64,000 nt of DNA from Variovorax paradoxus. GTDB lineage: Bacteria > Pseudomonadota > Gammaproteobacteria > Burkholderiales > Burkholderiaceae_C. The DNA lies in NCBI RefSeq assembly GCF_029919115.1, contig NZ_CP123990.1, positions 3,684,501 through 3,748,500 of the forward strand, read 5' to 3'. Positions 40,209 through 49,468 of this stretch are shown piece by piece (the stretch's first letter is position 1; each line of letters opens with the position of its first letter). The position numbers and the translations under genes were made by a program. A model generated the notes under the pieces. The model had not been told where the DNA came from. It searched no databases and saw nothing but the letters and a program-made list of their open reading frames with translations.

Positions 40209-40988
40209 TTGAAAAGACGACTCTTCATCGCTTCTTCCGCGCTTGCCGCGGTGGGTGCCCGCGCGCAGGTGGCCGACCTCAACGACGCCATCAACAAGGC
40301 GGGCCGCCAGCGCATGCTCTCGCAGCGTGCGAGCAAGGCGTATCTCGCGCTGGCGCAAAAGGTAGAAACGCGCAATGCGCAGCAAGTGCTCGACAAATCG
40401 ATTGCACTGTTCGAAAGGCAACTGACCGAGCTCAAGGCCTTTGCACCGAGCCCGGCCATCCGCGGCACCTACGACGCACTCGACGGCGCCTGGGGCGAAT
40501 TCAAGCGCGAACTCACCGCCCCTGCATTCGACAAGGACGGCGCCACCAGGATCGTCAAGCTCGATGCCGCCGTGCTCACGCTTGCGAACCAGGGCACCAC
40601 ACAGTACGAAACCGCCTCGGGCAAGCCGGTGGGCCGGCTGGTGAACATCGCCGGCCGGCAGCGCATGCTGTCCCAGCGCATGGCCAAGTTCTACCTGGCC
40701 GGCGCAATGCAGATCGACACGGCTGGCAGCACGGCCGAAATCACAAAGGCGCGCGGCGAATTCCTTGCCGCGCTCGAAACCCTGCGCAACGCGCCGGAAG
40801 CTACGGCGCAAATCCGCCAGGAACTGGTTCTGGCCGATGCGCAGTGGATGTTCTTCAACCGCGGCCTCCAGCGCCTCGAAGGCGCCGCCACCTCACCCGC
40901 CCTGATGTCCGACGTGTTCGTGGCCAGCGAGAACCTGCTGGCCATCATGGACCGCGTGACCGGCCTGTATTCAGACCTCAAAACCTAG
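40209..40988 (+). CDS. exported PilJ-domain protein, nitrate-sensor-like (TTG start)
   Basis: A 259-residue protein beginning with TTG; the first ~20 residues (KRRLFIASSALAAVGARAQ) are a signal peptide, so no later start is plausible. The mature protein has two P-box-like repeats, AINKAGRQRMLSQRASKAY and VNIAGRQRMLSQRMAKFY, of the type IV pili chemotaxis-transducer (PilJ) N-terminal domain also found in NarX-type sensors. It has no membrane helix or output domain, so it would act in the periplasm, perhaps binding nitrate. It lies between nirB and nirD. Function is not established. Confidence 0.82.
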   Translation: MKRRLFIASSALAAVGARAQVADLNDAINKAGRQRMLSQRASKAYLALAQKVETRNAQQVLDKSIALFERQLTELKAFAPSPAIRGTYDALDGAWGEFKRELTAPAFDKDGATRIVKLDAAVLTLANQGTTQYETASGKPVGRLVNIAGRQRMLSQRMAKFYLAGAMQIDTAGSTAEITKARGEFLAALETLRNAPEATAQIRQELVLADAQWMFFNRGLQRLEGAATSPALMSDVFVASENLLAIMDRVTGLYSDLKT

Positions 40989-40998
40989 AGACCCCACC

Positions 40999-41424
40999 AT
41001 GAGCGAATGGAAAGCCATCTGCCGCATCGACGACATCCCCGTGCTGGGCGCCCGCCGCGTGGCGCGCCCCGTGGGTGTGGCCGTCGCCGTGTTCCGCAAT
41101 TCAGAAGACCAGGTGTTTGCGCTGCTCGACCGCTGCCCGCACAAAGGCGGCCCATTGAGCCAGGGCATCGTGTTCGGTACCAGCGTGGCCTGCCCGCTGC
41201 ACAACTGGGCCATCGGGCTGGACGACGGCTGCGCCAAGTCGCCTGACGAAGGATGCACGCCGAAGTTCGCGGTGAAGCTCGCCGAGGGCGTGGTGCACCT
41301 GGATGCGGAAGAACTCAAGACACATGCCATCGACCTGGCGCCTCCCCGCGCCGGCCCCGGCGCCGCAACGGCCGGCAAGCTGGGCGACGAGACCTTCGAC
41401 GTGCAGGCGCCGCACGGCAGCTGA
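40999..41424 (+). CDS. nirD: nitrite reductase small subunit, Rieske type
   Basis: A 141-residue partner of NirB. Unlike the E. coli form, which lost them, all four Rieske 2Fe-2S ligands are present: CPHKGGPLSQG and CPLHNW. The last ~25 residues are an Ala/Pro/Gly-rich extension. It lies between the PilJ protein and nasA in one operon. Confidence 0.92.
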   Translation: MSEWKAICRIDDIPVLGARRVARPVGVAVAVFRNSEDQVFALLDRCPHKGGPLSQGIVFGTSVACPLHNWAIGLDDGCAKSPDEGCTPKFAVKLAEGVVHLDAEELKTHAIDLAPPRAGPGAATAGKLGDETFDVQAPHGS

Positions 41425-41446
41425 ACGCCAAACCAAGGCACGACCC

Positions 41447-44242
41447 ATGGAAGAAACTCGCTCCACCTGCCCCTACTGCGGCGTGGGCTGCGGTGTGATC
41501 ATCGAGTCCGAAGGCGCGCAGATCACCGGCGTGCGCGGAGACCCCGACCACCCGGCCAACTTCGGGCGCCTTTGCACCAAGGGCTCCACGCTGCACCTCA
41601 CGGCCACGGCCACGGTCACGCGCCAGACGCGGCTGCTGCAGCCGATGCGGCGCGCCGTGCGCCGCGCCGAACCAACACCCATCTCGTGGGACACCGCGCT
41701 CGACGGCGCGGTCGACAAGTTCGCGCAGGTGATCCGCGACCACGGGCCCGACGCCGTGGGCTTCTATGTGTCGGGCCAGCTGCTTACCGAGGACTACTAC
41801 GTCTTCAACAAGCTCGCCAAGGGTTTGATCGGCACCAACAACATCGACACCAACTCGCGCCTGTGCATGAGCAGCGCGGTGGCCGGCTACAAGCAGACGC
41901 TGGGCGCCGATGCCCCGCCCGCCTGCTACGACGACCTGAAGCACGCCGAGTGCCTTTTCATCGTGGGCAGCAATGCCGCGTGGGCGCATCCGATCCTCTT
42001 TCGGCGGATCGAGGACGCGAAGGCCGCCAACCCGGGCATGAAGATCGTCGTGGCCGATCCGCGCCGCACCGACACGGTGGAAATTGCCGACCTGTTCCTG
42101 CCCATCCAGCCGGGCACTGATGTCATGCTGTTCAACGGCATGCTGCACCTCATGCTGTGGGAAGGCTGGACCGACAACCGCTACATCGCGGCCCACACCA
42201 CGGGCTTCGATGCATTGAAGGCCACGGTGCGCGAATGCACGCCCGACAAGGTGGCGCAGATCTGCGGCATCTCGAAGGACGACCTGCTTTCCGCGGCGCG
42301 CATGTTCGCAACCTCGCCCGCCACGCTGAGCCTGTATTGCCAAGGCCTCAACCAGTCGTCGAGCGGCACGGCCAAGAACGCGGCGCTGATCAACCTGCAC
42401 CTGGCGACCGGGCAGATCGGCAAGCCCGGCGCGGGCCCGTTCTCGCTCACCGGCCAACCCAACGCCATGGGCGGGCGCGAAGTGGGCGGCTTGGCCAACC
42501 TGCTGAGCGCGCACCGCGACCTGGCCAACCCTGCGCACCGCGCGGAAGTGGCAGCGCTGTGGAACCTGCCCTCCGTGCCCGAGAAGCCCGGCAAGACCGC
42601 GGTCGAGATGTTCCAGGCCGCGGCCGACGGAGAGATCCGCGCGCTGTGGATTGCCTGCACCAACCCCGCCCAGTCGATGCCCAACCAGGCCACGGTGCGC
42701 CGCGCCCTCGAGCGCGCCGAATTCGTCGTGGTGCAAGAGGCTTTTTCGACCACATCGACCTGCGCCTTCGCAGACCTGCTGCTGCCCGCCACCACATGGG
42801 GCGAGAAGGAAGGCACCGTGACCAACAGCGAACGCCGCATCTCGCGCGTGCGCCCCGCGGTGGCGGCGCCCGGCGAGGCACGCCACGACTGGTCGATTGC
42901 CGTCGACTTTGCGCGCCGGCTCGAACAGCGGCTCGGCCGCACGGCCACGCTGTTTCCCTACGAAAACGCCGAACGCGTGTGGAACGAGCACCGCGAATCC
43001 ACCCGCGGGCGCGACCTCGACATTACGGGCCTGAGCTACGCAATGCTCGACACGGCCGGCCCGCAGCAATGGCCATTGAAGGAAGGCGAGACCACCGGCC
43101 GCGCCCGCCTCTACGAAGACGGCATTTTTCCTACGCCGGACGGCCGCGCGCGCTTCGTCGACACCGTCTACAAGCCGGTGGCTGAGGCGCGCGAGGCGCG
43201 CTATCCGTTCTCGCTGAACACCGGCCGCCTGCGCGACCAGTGGCACGGCATGAGCCGCACCGGCACGGTCGGCCGACTGTTCGGCCATGTGGCCGAGCCG
43301 GTGGTCCAGATGAACGCGCAGGACATGGCGCGCCGCCTGCTGAAAGACGGCGACCTGGTGCACCTCACCTCCAAGCGCGGCTCCATCCTGCTGCCCGCGC
43401 GCGCCAGCGCCGAGATCGGCCTGAGCCAGGCTTTCGTCGCGATGCATTGGGGCGAGGAATACCTGAGCGGCTGCTCTTCGACCGGCACGCCGCTGGCCGG
43501 CATCAATGCGCTGACCACGCCGGCCTACTGCCCCACCTCGAAGCAGCCCGAGCTCAAGCACACGCCGGTCAAGATCCTCAAGGCCGAGCTGCCGTGGTCG
43601 CTGCTCGCCATGGCCTGGCTGCCGCCCGACGCCGCCTTTGCCGCGCAGCAGGCGCTCAAGCCGCTGATGGCGATGTTTCCGTTTGCCACCTGCGTGCCGT
43701 TCTCGGGCAACACGCCGGGCGAAGAGCGCAGCGGCATCCTGTTTCGCGCGGCTGCGCACGACACGCCGGACGACAGCCTCATCGACCGCATCGAAGGCGT
43801 GCTTGGCCTGGGTGCAAGCGATGCCCTGCGCTACGCCGACCGCCGACGCGGCCAGCGCCGCGTGGCCCGGCTGGTGCGCCGCGCCGACGGTAATGCAGGG
43901 CTCGAAGCCTTCCTGCTGGGCGGCGACACCAGCGCCGAGGCCTGGATCGGCACCTTGCTGCGCGAGGAAATTCCGGCCCAAACCTACGGCCGGCTGCTGC
44001 TGTCGCCGGGCGCCCGCGCGCCGGTGGCGGTGCAGTCCCGCGGACAAACGGTCTGCACCTGCTTCAACGTGACCGACCTGGCCATCCTGGGTGAACTGGG
44101 CCGCTGCAGCGGCACGCCCGGGGAGCGGCTGGCCTCGCTGCAGGGCGCGCTCAAATGCGGCACCAACTGCGGCTCCTGCCTGCCCGAACTCAAGCGAATG
44201 GTGCGGGCAACGCCGGCGGAGGTCATTGCAGAGGGTGCATAG
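41447..44242 (+). CDS. nasA: assimilatory nitrate reductase catalytic subunit with BFD-like 2Fe-2S domain
   Basis: A 931-residue cytoplasmic molybdenum bis-MGD enzyme reducing nitrate to nitrite. The N-terminal 4Fe-4S site is CPYCGVGCGV...RLCTKG (Cys 8, 11, 15, 43); molybdopterin oxidoreductase and dinucleotide-binding domains follow (GQLLTEDYYVFNKLAKG, SNAAWAHPILFRRIEDAK, LYCQGLNQSSSGTAKNAA). The C-terminal ~60 residues (TVCTCFNVTD ... CGTNCGSCLPEL) form a BFD-like 2Fe-2S domain as in NasA/NarB of other proteobacteria. The ATG at 41447 begins the family consensus. No separate NasC-type electron donor gene is adjacent. Confidence 0.95.
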   Translation: MEETRSTCPYCGVGCGVIIESEGAQITGVRGDPDHPANFGRLCTKGSTLHLTATATVTRQTRLLQPMRRAVRRAEPTPISWDTALDGAVDKFAQVIRDHGPDAVGFYVSGQLLTEDYYVFNKLAKGLIGTNNIDTNSRLCMSSAVAGYKQTLGADAPPACYDDLKHAECLFIVGSNAAWAHPILFRRIEDAKAANPGMKIVVADPRRTDTVEIADLFLPIQPGTDVMLFNGMLHLMLWEGWTDNRYIAAHTTGFDALKATVRECTPDKVAQICGISKDDLLSAARMFATSPATLSLYCQGLNQSSSGTAKNAALINLHLATGQIGKPGAGPFSLTGQPNAMGGREVGGLANLLSAHRDLANPAHRAEVAALWNLPSVPEKPGKTAVEMFQAAADGEIRALWIACTNPAQSMPNQATVRRALERAEFVVVQEAFSTTSTCAFADLLLPATTWGEKEGTVTNSERRISRVRPAVAAPGEARHDWSIAVDFARRLEQRLGRTATLFPYENAERVWNEHRESTRGRDLDITGLSYAMLDTAGPQQWPLKEGETTGRARLYEDGIFPTPDGRARFVDTVYKPVAEAREARYPFSLNTGRLRDQWHGMSRTGTVGRLFGHVAEPVVQMNAQDMARRLLKDGDLVHLTSKRGSILLPARASAEIGLSQAFVAMHWGEEYLSGCSSTGTPLAGINALTTPAYCPTSKQPELKHTPVKILKAELPWSLLAMAWLPPDAAFAAQQALKPLMAMFPFATCVPFSGNTPGEERSGILFRAAAHDTPDDSLIDRIEGVLGLGASDALRYADRRRGQRRVARLVRRADGNAGLEAFLLGGDTSAEAWIGTLLREEIPAQTYGRLLLSPGARAPVAVQSRGQTVCTCFNVTDLAILGELGRCSGTPGERLASLQGALKCGTNCGSCLPELKRMVRATPAEVIAEGA

Positions 44243-44309
44243 GGGCGCATGGAGGGGCATAAGCCGCCTTGCTTTCCGGCATAAGCATTGCGGGACAATC
44301 GGGGCACCC

Positions 44310-45215
44310 ATGGGAATCAGCCAATACATCAAGGAAATCGGGCGCGGCGCGCGAGGCGCCAAGCCGCTCACGCGCGAACAGGCCTCGGACCTGTTCGGCC
44401 AGGTGCTGGACGGCACCGTGACAGACCTCGAAATCGGCGGCTTCTGCCTGGCCATGCGCATCAAGGGCGAAACGCCTGAAGAGATGGCCGGTTTTCTCGA
44501 TGCGACGCATGCTCGGCTCAACCACGTTCCGGCCGCCGACCGTCCGCTCATCGTGCTGCCGAGCTACAACGGCGCGCGCAAGCTGCCGGTTCTCACGCCG
44601 TTGCTCGCGCTGCTGCTCGCCCGCGAAGGCCTGCCGGTGCTGGTGCACGGCAGCGCCACTGAAACATCGCGCGTGCTGGCTTCAAACGTGCTGGAGGCAT
44701 TGGACATTCCCATGCTCACCGCCATCCGAAAGATTGCGCCCGGCGAAATCGGCTTTGCACCGACCGAGCTGCTCAACCCCGCGCTCAAGCGGCTGCTCGA
44801 CGTGCGCCGCGTGGTGGGCCTGCGCAACCCTGGCCACAGCGTGGTCAAGCTGATGCAGCCGACCACCGGCCCCTGCGTGGTCGTGGCAAGCTATACGCAT
44901 CCGGAATACGCGCGCACGATGGGCGAGACCTTCGAGCTCATGGGCATGACCGCCCTGCTTTCGCGCGGCCTCGAGGGCGAAGTGGTGTCCGACCCGCGCC
45001 GCACTGCGCAGATCGACGGCTTTGTGCGCGGCGTGCGCAGCGAGCTGCAGGCGCAGGCCGCCGGCACGTCGAACGAGGTGCCGGGGCTGCCGAAAGAGAT
45101 CGACGTCGCGACCACGGCCGACTACACGCGGCGCGTGCTGAATGGCGAGCTTCCCGTGCCGGAGGCCATTGCCACCCAGGTCAGGCACATCACGCAACTG
45201 GCAGCCCACGCATGA
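44310..45215 (+). CDS. ybiB: YbiB/TrpD2-like DNA-binding protein (glycosyltransferase family 3 fold)
   Basis: A 301-residue protein with the anthranilate phosphoribosyltransferase fold: N-terminal helices (LTREQASDLFGQVLDGTVTD) and a central domain with PSYNGARKLPVLTPL and VLVHGSATETSRV. The phosphoribosyl-binding GTGGD-type loop of TrpD is missing, as in E. coli YbiB, which binds nucleic acid rather than acting as a transferase. It starts after a 67-bp gap behind nasA and overlaps cobA by 4 bp. Its role in this operon is unknown. Confidence 0.85.
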   Translation: MGISQYIKEIGRGARGAKPLTREQASDLFGQVLDGTVTDLEIGGFCLAMRIKGETPEEMAGFLDATHARLNHVPAADRPLIVLPSYNGARKLPVLTPLLALLLAREGLPVLVHGSATETSRVLASNVLEALDIPMLTAIRKIAPGEIGFAPTELLNPALKRLLDVRRVVGLRNPGHSVVKLMQPTTGPCVVVASYTHPEYARTMGETFELMGMTALLSRGLEGEVVSDPRRTAQIDGFVRGVRSELQAQAAGTSNEVPGLPKEIDVATTADYTRRVLNGELPVPEAIATQVRHITQLAAHA

Positions 45216-46024
45216 ACGCACCCGCATCCCCATTCACCGCCGGAAGCTGCACGCTGGTGGGCGCCGGCCCAGGGGACCCCGAACTGCTGACGATCAAGGC
45301 CGTGAAGGCAATACAGGCCGCGACCGTGCTGCTGGTGGACGACCTCGTGAGCGAGAGCATCCTGGCTTCTTATGCGCGGCCCGGCGCACGCATCGTGCAC
45401 GTGGGCAAGCGCGGCGGCTGCAAGAGCACGCCGCAGGCGTTCATCGAACGGCTCATGATCACCGCGGTGCGCGAAGGCGAAACCGTAGTGCGCCTCAAGG
45501 GTGGCGATCCCTTCATCTTTGGCCGTGGCGGCGAAGAAGTCGAGCACCTGCGCGAAGCCGGCATCGAATGCACGGTGATCAACGGGATCACCGCCGGCTT
45601 GGCCGCCGTGACCTCGCTGGGCGTGCCGCTCACGCACCGCGACCACGCGCAGGGCGTGGTGTTCGTCACCGGCCACGCCAAGACCGGCGCCAGCGCGCAC
45701 GAAGACGCCACTGATTGGCGTGCGCTGGCTGCCACCGCGCACAGCGCGCGGCTCACGCTCGTGATCTACATGGGGGTGGCAGGCGCGGGCCACATCGAAC
45801 GCGAACTGCTGCAGGGACTGCCCGGCGACACGCCGGTGGCGGTCATCCAGCACGCAAGCCTGCCGCAGCAGCGTCACGTCACGGCCACGCTCGAACGGCT
45901 GCAGTCCTGCATTGCCGAAGCCGGGCTCGCGAGCCCGGCCATCATCATTGTGGGCGACGTGCTGCGCGGCCTGGCCGCTGCGGCGCTGCCGATGGGATCG
46001 GACGCCGGCCGGTTCGGCACCTGA
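45212..46024 (+). CDS. cobA: uroporphyrinogen-III C-methyltransferase
   Basis: A 270-residue SUMT making precorrin-2, the precursor of the siroheme needed by NirB. Motifs are LVGAGPGDPELLTIKAVKA, the VVRLKGGDPFIFGRGGEE loop and a GITAGLAAVTSLGVPLTHRD segment that binds S-adenosylmethionine. No oxidase/ferrochelatase domain is fused, so CysG-type steps must be encoded elsewhere. ATGA overlap with ybiB shows operon membership. Confidence 0.95.
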   Translation: MNAPASPFTAGSCTLVGAGPGDPELLTIKAVKAIQAATVLLVDDLVSESILASYARPGARIVHVGKRGGCKSTPQAFIERLMITAVREGETVVRLKGGDPFIFGRGGEEVEHLREAGIECTVINGITAGLAAVTSLGVPLTHRDHAQGVVFVTGHAKTGASAHEDATDWRALAATAHSARLTLVIYMGVAGAGHIERELLQGLPGDTPVAVIQHASLPQQRHVTATLERLQSCIAEAGLASPAIIIVGDVLRGLAAAALPMGSDAGRFGT

Positions 46025-46125
46025 GCCGACGGAAAGAGAAGGCTCGGCTAACTCGGGCTGTTCTATAAGGCCTGCTGAGCCCCCGGTCGTTGCACTCGCC
46101 CGCGCAGGGCGCTTTAGCACCCATG

Positions 46126-46141
46126 TGGCATGGAGCGTGCT
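46126..46141 (+). promoter_or_regulatory. sigma-54-like promoter of the polyamine-type ABC operon
   Basis: TGGCATGGAGCGTGCT keeps the GG-N10-GC core and TGGCA.G....TGCT of the -24/-12 consensus, differing at two positions. It lies 51 bp before the ATPase start codon, within the 168-bp gap after cobA. Confidence 0.55.
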
Positions 46142-46192
46142 TAACGCCAGCATGCTCGTTTTTCGACCGTCTTTCGTTCGCGGCGCCAGCCA

Positions 46193-47218
46193 ATGACCGC
46201 CGTCGCCACGCCTCCGCCCGCAGCCGTTGAAATCGTCGCGCTGAGCAAGCGCTACGCCGTGGGCACGCCGCCCGCAGTGGATCAGATCGACCTGCGCATT
46301 GCGAGCGGCAGCTACTGCTGCCTGCTCGGCCCCTCGGGCTGCGGCAAGAGCACCACGCTGCGGATGATTGCGGGGCACGAGTCGGTCACCAGCGGCGACA
46401 TACTTCTGGACAACCGCAACATCACCAACCTACCCGCCGCGGCGCGCGGCACGGCGATGATGTTCCAGAGCTTTGCGCTGTTCCCGCACCTCTCGGCGGT
46501 GGACAACGTGGCCTTCAGCCTCAAGATGAAAGGCACGGGCAAGGCCGAGCGCCAGAAGCGCGCTCGCGACCTGCTGGAACGGGTGGCAATGGGCCACCTG
46601 GCCGACCGCAAGCCCGGCGAACTCTCTGGCGGCCAGCAGCAGCGCGTGGCGCTGGCGCGCGCACTCATTACCGAGCCGCGGGTGCTGCTGCTCGACGAGC
46701 CGCTGTCGGCGCTCGACCCCTTCTTGCGCATCCAGATGCGCGCCGAACTGCGGCGCTGGCAGAAGGAGCTGGGGCTGACTTTCGTTCACGTGACTCACTC
46801 GCAGGAAGAAGCGATGGCGCTGGCGGACACCATGGTGGTGATGAACCACGGCGTGATCGAACAGGTCGGCTCGCCGCACCAGATCTACAACCATCCCGCG
46901 AACGAATTCGTCGCGCGATTCATGGGCGGCCACAACGTGTTCGACACGCCCGCCGGCCCGATTGCCGTGCGCAACGACCACATGCGGATCGCGCCGGCGT
47001 CCGGCGATGGGGGCATTGCCGCGGCAATCACCGACGTCGAGTACCAGGGCACCTACGTGCTGCTCGGCCTCGCGCTCGAAGCTGCTGCGCCCGGGCGCCA
47101 GAACGTGTCGGTGCTGCTGGGCGAAGCCGCCTTTCTGGCAAGCCCCTATGCGCCGGGCGATGCGGTGCGCCTTGCATGGGCCGAGGCCGATGCGCGCGCA
47201 CTCGCCGTCGCAGCGTAG
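46193..47218 (+). CDS. ABC transporter ATP-binding protein, PotA/spermidine-putrescine type
   Basis: A 341-residue importer ATPase. Walker A GPSGCGKS, signature LSGGQQQRVALARAL, Walker B LLLDEPLSALD and a C-terminal TOBE-like regulatory domain (from ~residue 255) are present. It is first in a four-gene operon with a binding protein and two permeases. Polyamine, iron or opine-type substrates are all possible for this subfamily. Confidence 0.9.
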   Translation: MTAVATPPPAAVEIVALSKRYAVGTPPAVDQIDLRIASGSYCCLLGPSGCGKSTTLRMIAGHESVTSGDILLDNRNITNLPAAARGTAMMFQSFALFPHLSAVDNVAFSLKMKGTGKAERQKRARDLLERVAMGHLADRKPGELSGGQQQRVALARALITEPRVLLLDEPLSALDPFLRIQMRAELRRWQKELGLTFVHVTHSQEEAMALADTMVVMNHGVIEQVGSPHQIYNHPANEFVARFMGGHNVFDTPAGPIAVRNDHMRIAPASGDGGIAAAITDVEYQGTYVLLGLALEAAAPGRQNVSVLLGEAAFLASPYAPGDAVRLAWAEADARALAVAA

Positions 47219-47276
47219 TCCTCCCTTTCCGTTCCGTTCCGTTCATCCGCCACCTTTTTTCCACGGAGACTCTTCC

Positions 47277-48545
47277 ATGACCGACCCCATCGACTCTTCC
47301 GCCGGACTCCAGCGCCGCACCCTGCTGCAAGGCACCGCCGGCATCCTGGCGACGGGCATTGCGCCCTTCGTGCATGCACAGGAAAAAATCGTGCTGCGCT
47401 ACCTGGGCACCGCGGTGAACCAGGACAAGGCGATTGCCGAGAAGTTCAAGGCCGACACGGGCATCGAGATCCAGTACGTGGCCGTGACCACCGACGACGT
47501 GACCAAGCGCGCAGTGACTGCACCCAACAGCTTCGACCTGATCGACACCGAGTTCTTCTCGCTCAAGAAGATCGTGCCCACCGGCAACCTGAAGGGCATC
47601 GACACCAAGAAGATCAAGAACGCCGACAAGATCACCACGCTCTTCACCAAGGGCGAAGTCGCCGGCAAGGCCGTGGGCGACCAGGGCACCGCGCCCAAGA
47701 AGGTGATTTATCTCGAAGGCGAAAAGTCGAAGAAGTTCGCCGCCGCGCCCACGCAGTTCATGTCGCTCATCCCCACGGTCTACAACGCCGACACGCTGGG
47801 TATTCGCCCCGACCTGATCAAGCGGCCCATTGGTTCGTGGGCCGAGCTGCTGAACCCCGAGTTCAAGGGCAAGGCCGCGATCCTGAACATTCCATCGATC
47901 GGCATCATGGACGCGGCGATGGTGGTGGAGGCCAAGGGCATCCACAAGTACAAGGACAAGGGCAACATGACCAAGGCCGAGATCGACCTGACGATCAAGA
48001 CCCTGATCGAAGCCAAGAAGGCCGGCCAGTTCCGCGCGCTGTGGAAGGACTTCAACGAATCGGTCAACCTGATGGCCTCGGGCGAGGTGGTGATCCAGTC
48101 GATGTGGTCGCCGGCCGTGACTGCGGTGCGCACCAAGGGCATTGCCTGCAGCTTCCAGCCGCTGAAGGAAGGCTACCGCGCCTGGGCCGCCGGCTTCGGC
48201 CTGCCCGCCACGCTCTCGGGCAAGAAGCTCGACGGCGCCTATGAATTCATCAACTGGTTCCTCGACGGCTGGGCCGGCGCGTACCTCAACCGCCAGGGCT
48301 ACTACAGCGCCGTGCTCGACACGGCCAAGGCCAAGATGGAAGCCTACGAGTGGGCCTACTGGATGGAAGGCAAGGCCGCCTCGCAAGACATCAAGGGCCC
48401 GAACGGCGACCTGCTGGCCAAGGCCGGTGCGGTGCGCGACGGCGGCAGCTACGAGCAGCGAATGGGCGGCATCGCGTGCTGGAACGCGGTGATGGACGAG
48501 AACGAGTACATGGTCAGAAAGTGGAACGAGTTCGTTGCCGCCTGA
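47277..48545 (+). CDS. ABC transporter substrate-binding protein, PotD-like
   Basis: A 422-residue exported protein of the spermidine/putrescine-binding (SBP family 1) type. The signal QRRTLLQGTAGILATGIAPF resembles a Tat leader. The mature sequence shows VLRYLGTAVNQDKAIAEKF and LIPTVYNADTLGIRPDLI, with MASGEVVIQSMWSPAV near the ligand cleft. The acidic residues that define polyamine binding cannot be confirmed by eye, so the ligand remains open. Confidence 0.88.
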   Translation: MTDPIDSSAGLQRRTLLQGTAGILATGIAPFVHAQEKIVLRYLGTAVNQDKAIAEKFKADTGIEIQYVAVTTDDVTKRAVTAPNSFDLIDTEFFSLKKIVPTGNLKGIDTKKIKNADKITTLFTKGEVAGKAVGDQGTAPKKVIYLEGEKSKKFAAAPTQFMSLIPTVYNADTLGIRPDLIKRPIGSWAELLNPEFKGKAAILNIPSIGIMDAAMVVEAKGIHKYKDKGNMTKAEIDLTIKTLIEAKKAGQFRALWKDFNESVNLMASGEVVIQSMWSPAVTAVRTKGIACSFQPLKEGYRAWAAGFGLPATLSGKKLDGAYEFINWFLDGWAGAYLNRQGYYSAVLDTAKAKMEAYEWAYWMEGKAASQDIKGPNGDLLAKAGAVRDGGSYEQRMGGIACWNAVMDENEYMVRKWNEFVAA

Positions 48546-48549
48546 TCCT

Positions 48550-49467
48550 GTGAGCGCTCCCAATTCCAGCGCGCACGCGCCCAGCCCGTCCGTCCATGCC
48601 GTAAAGGCATGGTGGCAGGCGGCGCCGTTCGCGCTGGTGTTCTTGCTGTTCTTCTTGATTCCGCTGGCGCTGATCGCGATGGTCAGCCTGTGGAACTTCA
48701 ACGAGTACGAGTTGATCCCGGCGGTGACGCTGCGCAACTATGCAAGCCTCTTCGAAGGCTGCTCGCAGCTCACGGACAACGGCGATCTGTGCGTCACGCT
48801 CAACACCTACCTGAGCACTTTCAAGTTCTGCCTGCTGGTGTGGAGCATCACGCTGCTCATCGGTTTTTCGGTCGCATATTTCCTGGCTTTCCATGTGCGC
48901 TCGTCGACGATGCAGACGGTGCTGTTCGTGCTGTGCACCATGCCGTTCTGGACATCAAACGTGATCCGCATGATCTCGTGGGTGCCGCTCCTGGGGCGCA
49001 ACGGCCTGGTCAACCAGATGCTGATGGGGATGGGCCTGGTCGAGCAACCGGTCGAGTGGCTGCTGTTCTCCGATTTTTCAGTGGTGCTCGCCTTCGTGCA
49101 CCTCTACACGATGTTCATGATCGTGCCGATCTTCAACAGCATGATGCGCATCGACCGCTCGCTGCTCGAAGCAGCCAGCGACGCGGGCGCCTCGGGCTGG
49201 CAGACGCTGTGGAATGTGGTGGTGCCGCTGTCGCGCACCGGCATCCTCATCGGCTCGATCTTCGTCATCACCATCGTGATGGGCGACTTCGTGACCATCG
49301 GCGTGATGGGCGGCCAGCAGATCGCATCGATCGGCAAGATCATCCAGGTGCAGACCTCGTACCTGCAGTTTCCGCTGGCTGCGGCCAACGCGATGATTCT
49401 GCTGGCGGTGGTGCTGATGATCATCTGGGGGCTGACGCGGCTTGTCGATATTCGTAAGGAACTCTGA
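48550..49467 (+). CDS. ABC transporter permease, PotB type
   Basis: A ~305-residue inner membrane permease with six helices. The cytoplasmic EAA loop reads LLEAASDAGASGWQTLWNVVVPLSRTG, which contacts the ATPase. A GTG at 48550 is taken as start; a TTG at 48535 inside the previous gene is the alternative. Directly follows the binding protein. Confidence 0.88.
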   Translation: MSAPNSSAHAPSPSVHAVKAWWQAAPFALVFLLFFLIPLALIAMVSLWNFNEYELIPAVTLRNYASLFEGCSQLTDNGDLCVTLNTYLSTFKFCLLVWSITLLIGFSVAYFLAFHVRSSTMQTVLFVLCTMPFWTSNVIRMISWVPLLGRNGLVNQMLMGMGLVEQPVEWLLFSDFSVVLAFVHLYTMFMIVPIFNSMMRIDRSLLEAASDAGASGWQTLWNVVVPLSRTGILIGSIFVITIVMGDFVTIGVMGGQQIASIGKIIQVQTSYLQFPLAAANAMILLAVVLMIIWGLTRLVDIRKEL

Positions 49468-49468
49468 G

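Noticed and set aside
41315..44551. 1078-codon open frame on the minus strand opposite nasA
   Set aside because: Same kind of antisense shadow; the plus-strand gene has full nitrate reductase motifs.
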